This document shows positions 37,258 through 45,730 of a DNA stretch of 64,000 nucleotides, in pieces; positions within the stretch are counted from its first letter, which is position 1; the number at the start of each line of letters is the position of its first letter. The DNA lies in assembly GCF_023159225.1 (NCBI RefSeq), contig NC_063167.1, positions 7,843,734 through 7,907,733 of the forward strand, given 5' to 3'. The translations under genes were made by a program, and so were the position numbers. The stretch comes from Perognathus longimembris pacificus. Lineage: Eukaryota > Chordata > Mammalia > Rodentia > Heteromyidae. The notes under the pieces are model-generated. The model was given only the letters and a program-made list of their open reading frames with translations. It did no database searches and was not told the DNA's origin.

Positions 37258-37603
37258 ATGTTCCTACCTCCTGGGAGACATGAAAAGGAGCTTGAGGCTC
37301 TAAAATCCAACTTTGTTGAACTGAAAGAGCAGTTAGCAGAGCAGACACAGAAGTGCCATGTCAGAGAAGAAGAGGTCCAGGAAAGTGAGCAGGAAAAGGA
37401 CAGGCTCAAGAAGGAAACTGTTACACATGCTCTGATGGGGAATGCCCGGGAAACGGAAAGAGCATTAGGCAGAAAAACAGAAGAGCTCAACAAACAGTTG
37501 AAAGATGTCACAAAAATAGAGGTGAAGAACAAGGAAGAGAAGGTACACGGGGAAAAGGCCAAGCAGATGGCCAAGCTCCTCGCCACACAAAGTCGAATGC
37601 TGG
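37258..37603 (+). pseudogene. UACA: UACA-derived coiled-coil segment (5' part)
   Basis: Reads as a coiled coil with LKEQLAEQTQKC and RALGRKTEELNKQLKD, which I recognise as UACA (uveal autoantigen with coiled coils and ankyrin repeats; a cytoplasmic/nuclear adaptor linked to apoptosome control). The first few codons from 37,258 may be ERV. No introns, so RNA-derived. The same open frame runs on into the HDAC-like segment, to a stop at 37,902. Parent named from memory; RAI14, a relative, was considered, but the 3' part fits UACA better. Confidence 0.7.
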
Positions 37604-37878
37604 AGCAGCAGATCCAGCGGCAGATCCTCACCGCCGAGTTCCGGTGGCAACAGGAACAGCGCTCCCAGCAGCAGGAAGCTCAGGTGCATGAGCACATCAA
37701 GCAGCAGCCGGAGCTGGAGAGACGCAGCGCCTTGAGCAGAAGCTGTAGCAGCTCAAGGACAGGGAAAGGGCAAAGAGATGGATGTGGCCACACCACACCA
37801 GTACCCCTGGACCACCCGTCCCCGCTGCTGGAGCAGCAGCTACAGCAGGAGCTCCTGGCCCTGAGGCAGAAGCAGCAA
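37604..37878 (+). pseudogene. HDAC4: class IIa histone deacetylase (HDAC4-like) segment in permuted order
   Basis: Two parts of the glutamine-rich N-terminal coiled coil of HDAC4. First (37,604 to about 37,778): QIQRQILTAEF, then QEAQVHEHIKQQ, then in another frame EQKL and QLKDRERAK. Second (about 37,779-37,878): DVAT-like start, then EQQLQQELLALRQKQQ. In HDAC4 the second part comes first and runs straight into the first (...LLALKQKQQ-IQRQILIAEF...). The order here is therefore reversed, with a junction where the end of the KNKEKGKE region meets DVAT. Only the N-terminal scaffold region is present, with no deacetylase domain. Sequence is spliced and shows a frameshift and one in-frame stop. 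Confidence 0.68.
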
Positions 37879-38200
37879 GTCCCAATGGAACAGAGGCCCT
37901 GAACACGTCTCTCAATAGCACACTTGAGAACTCAAAGGAGGAGCTGAAGAGCAAGCAAAGCTGCCTGAGAGAAGGAGCAGCAGGCTGCCACCAACAGCAA
38001 CTGGACAACCCAAGGAACTCTTTTTGTGTCCCCTCTCCCCCGCCACACACCCGGGCAGGACACTGCCATGTTAACGAGGACTTGGAGAAGGAGGTTGGGA
38101 TAAAGAAAGCAAGCTTGGGAGAAAGGGAGGAAGAAGTCTCCTAGCTCTAGACTGAGCTTCAGAGTACTAACTAGGTGTTAAAGAAATTAGAGACCCCTGA
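37879..38200 (+). pseudogene. UACA: UACA-derived coiled-coil segment (3' part)
   Basis: Resumes with VPMEQ, then shifts frame to EALNTSLNSTLENSKEELKS, later NEDLEKEVGIKKASL and LKKLET. These match, in order, the UACA stretch that starts HVPLEQVEALKKSLN and continues to EKEVGIIKASLREK. Broken by frameshifts and stops; loses similarity near 38,190. No poly(A) tail seen at its end. Confidence 0.72.
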
Positions 38201-38439
38201 GAAACAGCAGAGCTGATCAGGCAGCTTGGGAGGCCGCCCTAAAGCCAGTGGGGCCCCCTAGAGCTACTAGTCATCAAGATTAAAAGAAGAGGCATGAAAA
38301 AGCTGTGCTAACAATTATGACAGCGTGGAGAGTGCACTTGCGAAGAAAGGTCACAGGCTCAAAGTCTTTTATGTTTATATCTAAATTGCTCCGGGCCACT
38401 GCCTAAAACTGTCTGGAAAGACAGTGGGGACAAGGCTGG

Positions 38440-39235
38440 AAAGACAGAACATGTGGAGAGGAACCTCACCTGGTGAATTTTGGGAAGTGGACTTCACGGA
38501 GGTAAAGCCTGGAAAGTCAGGGGAATCGGTATCTGTTAGTACTCGTTCTTTTTCAGGCTGGGCTGAGGCATGCCCAACAAACACAGAATCCGCTCAGAAA
38601 ACAGGCAAAACCTTTGTGAAATAATTCCTCCATTTGGCTTACCACTAGCAATGGGGTCCCACCATGGCCCTGCCTTCATGGCCCAAGTCACTCAATTATT
38701 AGCTAAAGCCCTAAGAATAAATTGGAAGTTACATTGTATCTATAGACCTCAGAGTCCAGGACAGGTGGAATGAATGAATAGTGTCTTAAAGGAAACTTTA
38801 ACTAAATTAATCACAGAGACTGGCCATGACTGGGTAAGCCTCCTCTCCTCTGCTCTTCTCTGAGAAAGATGCACCCCATATGTTAAAGGGTTCAGTCCCT
38901 TTGAAATAACTTATGGTAGACCACAGCAATGTCTAACCACAATCCTGTACAGTCACTGCACGCTTTGCGACGTGTTCTTTCACGTGCCCGTCCTTTGGTG
39001 GCCCAGGCCCACCGGCCTCCTGAGAAAAACTCCATCAACCCTTTCTTGCCTGGACAGCTGGTGTGGGTTAAGAGGCATCCTGCTCCTGAACTGGAACCCG
39101 AGAATGGTAGGGGCCTTACTCAGTAGTGCTAACTACACCGTCAGCTAGTAAGGTTGCAGGAAAACAGCACTGGATCCAAGTGTAATGGGCAGTGGGACAA
39201 TGTCCAGAGACAGCTGCAAGATGGACTGTTAATGA
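38440..39235 (+). pseudogene. ERV integrase remnant
   Basis: Gammaretroviral integrase core: FWEVDFTEVKPGKSG carries the first catalytic Asp. The second catalytic Asp is replaced (GSHHGPAF where GSDNGPAF is usual). PQSPGQVE keeps the Glu but is followed at once by a stop. The C-terminal part has LVWVKRHPAPELEP. Clearly inactive. Confidence 0.82.
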
Positions 39236-39306
39236 GACCTACCAAGTGTTAATTAATTAATGTGTTCAACAGGAACACGGGATTTTTTGTTATGGTTATC
39301 CCTCCT

Positions 39307-39508
39307 TGTTTTTTTTTTTTTTTTTGGCAGTCTTGGAGCTTGAACTCAGGGCCTGAGCACTGTCCCTGGCTTCTTTTTGCTCAAGGCTAGCACTTGAGGC
39401 ACAGCGCCACTTCCAGCTTTTTCTATATATGTGGTGCTGAGGAATTGAACCCAGGGCTTCGTGTATATGAGGCGAGCACTTTACCACCGGGCCACATTCC
39501 CAGCCCCC
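39307..39508 (-). mobile_element. IDL-Geo SINE inserted in the ERV
   Basis: Antisense dimer with poly(T) head and CCACATTCCCAGCCCC end. It splits ERV sequence and is therefore younger than the ERV. Confidence 0.88.
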
Positions 39509-39689
39509 TGCTTGTTCTTAATGTGTTACTGTGGGGAGAGCTTTTCTGCCCATACCTCTGTACTGTACAGGTGGCCTGTTATTATTTGTAGGCTTTGCCA
39601 CATTTTTGTTTGATGGGGGTGGGAGGAGTTTAGGATTTGGCCCAAAAAGAGAATCAATGATTTGATTGGATATAAAAACCAGTGGGGAA

Positions 39690-40222
39690 TGTGATAACCA
39701 GTGGGCCAGGAAGTCCCGCCCTGTGCTGGTGCTATTGCCATGATGGCACTTTCAAGTGGGCCAGGCTGCTGGAGGGGGTGGGGCGGCAGAGGGCCGGAGC
39801 ACATAGATAGGCTGCCTGTGCGGAGGAAAGGAGGAGAGGGGAGAGAGGGAAGCGGCGAGAGGGGAGAGAGGGAAGCGGCGAGAGGTGCTTGCCCGGGCTG
39901 AGCTGAGTGGTGAGGTGTCTGGGCCTGCTGAGAGTCCTGAGGCCTGAGGAGAAGTCTGAAGCCTGACATGGAGAGGCCCAGGCCCGAGGCCTGCCTTTGG
40001 GAGAGGCCTGAGGCCTGAGGAGAGGCCTAGAGGCCCGAGGCCTGAGGAGAGGCAAGGCCTTCCGGAACAAGGAATAGAAAGCAGCTCACTCTTTTTGTAG
40101 GTTTGGGGGTTGAGGCTGTTGGAGGTGTGGAGGTTGGGGCTGGTCCGGGTTCTGGGTTTTGGGTTGTAAATAAAACTCCTTTCCACCTTTAGCCATGCCT
40201 CCGTGGGTTTTTGTCACTCTCA
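39690..40222 (+). mobile_element. candidate 3' LTR of the ERV
   Basis: Follows a purine-rich tract (AGTGGGGAA) and starts TGTGATAACC. AATAAA lies near 40,170. The middle is G+A-rich with internal duplications: GAGAGGGAAGCGGCGAGAGG twice, and GAGGCCTGAGG units repeated. The right border (CA at about 40,222) is uncertain and no 5' partner LTR exists in the window. Confidence 0.5.
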
Positions 40223-41629
40223 GGTCACTACTAACCCAAATGAACCTTTCCTCTTCATAAGTTGATTATCTCAGGCGCTTTGTCATAGTCACAGAAAGCT
40301 GTGAGTCTTGCCTGTCCAAGAGCATCATGGTAACACAGATCACTTGGCTTTGCTAGGAAACTGAGTCAAGCAGATGGAAGGAGAGAAAGGAGACAGAGAC
40401 CTCATCAGACTAGAACAGGCTTGAATGAGCACTGCAGAGAAGCTCCAGGGTCTGAGAAACAAAGAGCTGCAAGTGTGTGTGTGTGGGGGGGGGGGCGGGG
40501 AGGGCTTAGGTTTTTATGCATTCTAAGGTGAGACTCCTCCAGAAATCCTCTGTGTTGCCCTGCTGGGGGTTTATTGTTCGAACTGTCCTATGTAGGTGTT
40601 TACAGTGTGAACAGTCCTGTCTGGTGGGAAGGACCATCAGGCATTTCAGAAAAGGACAGGTGTGAGGTTTTCCTGAGAATCAGGAGAGGTCCCCAGGAGA
40701 GGGTGGTCAAGGAGCCTGGACCATGAGAACCACATGGAGCTATGAGAACAAAGCAGATTTCCAGCAGGCTTCTACTGGCGGATAGAGATGCTCTTCTTCC
40801 CAAGCCATTGGCACACAGTGTGGGTTCAGTAAGCACTATTGTTCTCCAAGGGGCCCTGACCTTTCTTTTCCTCTCCAGAAGGTGTGGCATGGTGGACAGA
40901 GGGTTATCTATCTTGTCGGTGGTGTGCTCCCCGTCCCCCTACCACATCTAGCTTCTTCTTACCCTACTAAAATCTCCTGGCTGGTCTATCTTGGGGAGGA
41001 CACCCCCCACCCCCGTGTCCTCAGGGACCTCTCCAGCTGGATTCAAGATGATGCCCCACTTCCATGCCTCCCACCACCCACAACATCTCAGGTGGTCTGC
41101 TGACAGTTCATAATTTAAATCCAAACTCACACAATGGAAGCACATAGGAAAGCTGGCGGCAGAACCACACCGTCTACAACTGTGTTGCCTTGCTTTGTGC
41201 CATCAGCTTTTCTTTGGAGACAAGGAGATGGAGCCATGGAAGGCTTAAGTAAGCTTGCTCATAGTCTCAGATTTAGTTGGTGGAGGAGCCTGACACAAGA
41301 CCAGTACGTTTTCTCCCAGGGCTCAAGTTCTTAAGCTTATCCTAACTGACTTTGTTTTCTAACGGTAGCATTGTGACTGTTTGGAGTATTGCTATTGTAA
41401 TTTCAATGATTAAATGAGAATGTACATGCACAGTGCTTAACATAATATTAAGTATGTAATAGGATTTTAACCCTGGCATGACTAGTACACTAGCCAGTTT
41501 CCCAGACTCTCAGTTTAAGGTAACCCAGAAACACCAACCAAAGGCTCTTTGTCTGGAAGATGCTCAAGGAAGGTTTGAATTTCTTCTTTTTCTCCTGCTT
41601 TCCTTCCCCATCCAGATGAATTTGTGGTA

Positions 41630-41904
41630 AGTGAGGCATCTTCTACATCAATTAATGTTATCATATAGTTTTTGGTCTTGATTCTGTTTATGTGGCGTGC
41701 TACATTTATTGGTTTGCCTATGTTGAACTAATCTTGCACACCAGGAATGAACTAACTTGATTGCAACAACTCATCAAAAAGATTGTGTACCATAATCAAG
41801 TTAGCTAGTATTTTATTGAGGGTTTTCTTTCTTTCTTTCTTTTTTTTTTTTGCCTCTATGTTCATCAAAGAAATTGGTCTATCAGTCTCTCTTTAACTTA
41901 ATTT
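41630..41904 (-). mobile_element. L1 ORF2 (reverse transcriptase) fragment
   Basis: The minus strand reads like the L1 reverse-transcriptase region: AACCCTCAATAAAATACTAG, TTCAACATAGGCAAACCAAT, AACAGAATCAAGACCAAAAA. No open frame. A trimeric SINE interrupts its right side. Confidence 0.75.
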
Positions 41905-42205
41905 TTTTTTTTTGCCAGTCCTGGGCCTTGGACTCAGGGCCTGAGCACTGTCCCTGGCTTCCTTTTGCTCTAGGCTAGCACTCTGCCACTTGAGCCACAG
42001 CGCCACTTCTGGCCATTTTCTGTATATGTGGTGCTGAGGAATCGAACCCAGAGCCTCATGTACACGAGGCAAGCACTCTTGCCACTAGGCCATATTCCCA
42101 GCCCCCTCTGGCCATTTTCTGTATATGTGGTGCTGGGGAATCGAACCCAGGGCTTCATGTATACGAGGCAAGCGCTCTTGCCACTAGGCCATATCTCCAG
42201 CCCTA
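41905..42205 (-). mobile_element. trimeric SINE: two ID-like halves plus one Geo half
   Basis: After the Geo half and a first ID-like half ending CATATTCCCAGCCCC, a second ID-like half follows directly (CTCTGGCCATTTTCTGTATA to CATATCTCCAGCCC). It is inserted in an L1 ORF2 fragment. Confidence 0.85.
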
Positions 42206-43073
42206 ACTTAATTTTTTGAGGTGTTTGTATTTTATTTTTTTCCAAGGTGATGTACAGAGGGGTTACAGTTACATAAGTCGGGTAATAAATAGTACAGTTC
42301 TGTTCAGATAATATCACCCCTTCACTCGCACTTAAATTAGTTTTTAAAAATATTTTTCATTCTTAAGTTCTCTTAACTTCAAAAGGCTGCACAGAGTGAT
42401 GACAGGTTAATATGTCCATCTAAGTGTCCTGTGTTTCTTCATCAAAAATCAGCCCTTCCATCATTTTATCTCTCAAACTTGTTTCACATTTCCCACTTCT
42501 ATTATCACAGATGGCCCGGAGCAAAGCAATGATGGAGACCAAACCGTGGAACTGGTTTTGGGGTACCAAGGAATCTGCTGCCTGATGCCAGCAACAGATC
42601 CAGAGGGTCCTGTAAAGAGGGCTTTTATTCATTACCAAACCAGGGAGTACCTGGAGAAAGCAAGGTAGCAGTCTCTTTGAAGTTACCGACACCAGAGTGG
42701 AGGAAACAATCCTAGGACTAGTGACTTCCTGTAAGCAGGAGGTGAAGATGAGGAGCAAACAAACACAATTTGGATAGTCCCCCCCTTACCCCCCCCCCCC
42801 AACCTGGCTCCAAGGTCCAAGGAAGCTCAGAAGCTGAATAGATTGCACCAAGGGTGGGGTCTGTGGCCTTTGTAATGCTAAGAGCATTCAATCTTTCTTA
42901 GGCCACTCAGCCTTCTGAGAGTCAGAGAATGGCATTCCAATTCTCTTTGGCAGACATCATGGCTCCCTCATGTATGGGTTCCCACATTGGATCACTACCA
43001 AACCTGTTCTACAAAGCAAGCATTACACCGACCCCAAAACTGGATCCTTTTTCTCTTTTTCTCTTTTCTAACC

Positions 43074-43353
43074 TGTTAGCATTTCCCCTGTCTTAGGTTC
43101 TCAGCTCATCCCATTAGCCCCTAGATCTACCCACACCTAAACTCCCTGCCCTAGAACTGTAATGGGCCACTCCTACTCACCATTAAGACTTACCTACTTC
43201 TCCTTTAGCTCCAGAGAAGCTGCCACCTGGATAAGGTGTTATTCCCTTTCCTGTGGGAGATATGGCCCCACTAATAAGGAGTTAGGAACCTTCTTCTCCT
43301 GTTCGTGATTATCTCTGCATGGTCCCCAGGGATGGCTGGGACATATCCTTTCA
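43074..43353 (+). mobile_element. LTR of ERV remnant A
   Basis: 280 bp, TGTTAGCATTTCCCC to CCTTTCA. Aligns throughout with the reverse complement of 60,730-60,963 (shared blocks: TTAGCATTTCCCC, CCCCACTAATAA, GAACCTTCTTCTCC, GATGGC(T/C)GGGACA). Confidence 0.82.
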
Positions 43354-45730
43354 TTGGTGCTGGACCTGGGATAGGTTCCCTGCTGTATTTGGCCCCCATT
43401 TGTAGGGGGCCCAAGCTGCCCCCCAGGACCTGTTCTGCTAAGCCCACCCAGAGGACCACGGAGGTAACTTTCTCTTGAAGGAGCGCTCTACTTCCATCCA
43501 CCACAACTACGATGGATTTGAACCTCCATCCAGGGTGAGTGACCATTAGCCAGGGGCTTGGATTCAATTTTCCATAAGGGCACCGGGCCTAGGCCACAGG
43601 GCCACACTGACTGAAATCTTGGCATCAAGTTCCGAGCCCCACTCCAGGAGATCATAAGCCACCGGGCTAGGTGAAGGGAATCAGCAGTTGCAGGTGACAA
43701 CTCCAATTTGCTGTTTCTTCCCTCACAGTCGACTCCATTTAGGAGTCAGCTGAACAGAGCCCCAATGGGACGCTGGTGGGTAGCTCTAGCTCAGCTCCGC
43801 TGGCCACTCATCAAGGGTGGGACAGTCTAAAATGCTTCAGGAAAGCTGCTCAAGTTTGAGCCCAATCTTAAGCCTCATGCAATCAAATTTGGCCCCAAAT
43901 TTGGAAGTCCCTGTGGTTCCTTCATGGGACACTGGACCCCTGATATTTTACAGGACTTATATAACTTCTACGAGAGCTCAGGCAGATGGAATTCTCTCTC
44001 TTTCTTTTTCTGCCTCTCTCTAAACTCTGCCTGCCTGCCTGCTTGCCTGTGATATAGGATGGGCTGATACCAGCTTCCAAAGGTACCAACGTTTGTTTAA
44101 CATCTGCTTTGAAAAAGACACGTTTTTCTGTTCTTGTTATTGATGTTTGTTAAACTTGAAGATCCTGTGAAATTCTGCTTGTTGTTGGCGAAATCTTAAG
44201 TTTTCTCTAGCATTGGCCATGTGGTGGGCAGTAGAATTGGGTTTAACAAGAGCCATCTTGGTTGGCATCAGGGTTCCAAAAACTCTTGGAGGTGGAGTCC
44301 CACCCCCCTCCCCAGGTAATGGGTGTGCCAAATTCCTAGAGGAAGGTTGGGGATGTGGAAACTCAAGCTCCCTGTAACCCTGCCCCCTTGAACTCTGTAA
44401 CTGCCACCTTGCAATTCAAACAGTCAAAGGTGAAGCTGTCTTGCTGTGACCCTGTTAAGGCTCTGACCAGCTCTGCCGCCATTACGCTATGTCTGTGTTC
44501 TGTTCGTGTCCTGTCTCCTGTCTCCTGGGCCTTCTCTGGTCATAGCATCCTCCCCATTGGAGCTGAATTGGTTTCTCAAAATGTGGCTTCTCTGTTTTCT
44601 CACTGTATAATCTGAACATTTTTGTTTGCTGGAAACGTTTTTTTTGTTTTCTAACTGACCACGTGGTTCTAAACTATGGGCAAAATAATGTCATTTTGCC
44701 ACTGGAATTCCAGAAAATTTACATGGCCAATTAAAAAAAAAAATCTAAGCACACCCCAAAGCTTGTGCACAAGTGTCTGTCTGTCTGTCTGTCTGTGTGT
44801 AAAATATTTAAAACCTGGCATCATGGTTTCAAAATTACTTGCTTTCGACTACGATTTTAACTTAAATCTTGTGTTAAACTGATCCTTGCAGCCTGTGGGT
44901 GGAGTCACAGTGAACAGCCTGGAGGCAATCCTGACTCCAAGCCAAAAGAAAAAACAAACCAACCCAGTTTTAAACCCAAACTGATCATGTTTGGGTGCAA
45001 GCAAATGTGTGTAAGAAAAACTCTGAAAGGTTCAAATATGCAGCACGTGGTATAAGTTCATTGATGTAAAACCAGCGTGTTATGCCCATCAACGCTGAAA
45101 GTCAAATGTACATCCGATCCTGGCAACTCTTAGGTAAAATAGGCTAAGATTTTGCTCCTCCATTTTCTCTCCTGTGCCCTCATCAACTGTTTAAGATCAA
45201 AGGACCAGAGTCATTGTGGAATGAGTGTGCAGAGGTGGGTGCTGACCTTGATTTTCCTGACCCAGGATTGATATTTTGCTTTATAGGATGCAGGTCGACA
45301 TGTGTGCTAGCTGCGTGGACTGTGGCGGTCCGTGGCTACAGGAAGCTGCCTCCACAGTCTGCTCCCAAACTGCCTGGTTTCACTACTGGTGATTCCTTAT
45401 TCTGTCTCTCTTGCATGGGAGACTGCTCAGAGAACAAGTGAAGTGCATTTGCACCCTCAGCACGAGTGTCTTCCTGTTCCCGTCCAGCCTTGCCATATCT
45501 AGGAATCATTGGTGTGTTCCTGTGAAGATTCTGACAGGCCTAGAGCCCTCCTGCCCTGGCTCTGCCTGCCTCAAGTCACTCAGTTCTGAAAGACTCAGTA
45601 CTGTGTATACTTCCAAGATTAGAGTTGGGTTTATAGCAGGCCTGTCATGGCAGAGTTGCAGCCGAGACTTCAACTGTGCAGCAAGTTAAGACATGTCTGT
45701 GACTCTTACTCCAAGGTTAAAAGCATCACA
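43074..45730 (+). mobile_element. ERV remnant A (class I), 5' LTR to unassigned 3' internal part
   Basis: 5' LTR (43,074-43,353), then a primer-site-like TTGGTGCTGGACCTGGGAT, leader, and a gag-matrix-like reading around 43,850-43,990 (TPDILQDLYNFYESSGRWN), resembling HERV-H-type matrix. 44,060-45,145 is unassigned. 45,145-45,730 is shared, inverted, with 61,090-61,520. No 3' LTR. All frames short; inactive. Confidence 0.68.

Larger units (their letters stand above)
35830..40222 (+). mobile_element. decayed gammaretrovirus-like ERV with host-derived insert
   Basis: Plus-strand provirus remnant. In order: gag pieces (35,870-37,215), about 0.9 kb of cellular sequence (37,268-38,200), integrase pieces (38,440-39,235), a SINE, a 3' internal tail, and a candidate 3' LTR (39,690 to about 40,222). 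Protease, reverse transcriptase and RNase H, normally 2-3 kb, are absent. No 5' LTR was recognised. All viral frames are broken by stops and frameshifts, so no viral protein can be made. The class I (gamma) assignment rests on the capsid, zinc-knuckle and integrase resemblance to murine leukaemia-type viruses. Confidence 0.8.
40310..43073. other. intergenic stretch between two ERVs
   Basis: 40,310-41,625 and 42,320-43,070 show no coding signature; the L1 and trimeric SINE in between are listed separately. A G-rich run follows (GT)n at about 40,473-40,502. Confidence 0.6.

Noticed and set aside
37258..37902. A functional cellular gene
   Set aside because: Frameshifts and stops in the HDAC-like and 3' UACA parts, no promoter or splice structure, and broken ERV sequence on both sides.
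37258..38200. RAI14 as parent of the coiled-coil readings
   Set aside because: RAI14 is a relative, but VPMEQ-EALNTSLN and EKEVGIKKASL match the UACA C-terminal half as I remember it better than RAI14.
45214..45441. Short plus-strand frame as a real gene
   Set aside because: It is within ERV remnant A and recurs inverted in remnant B; kept only as a finding, not as a host gene.
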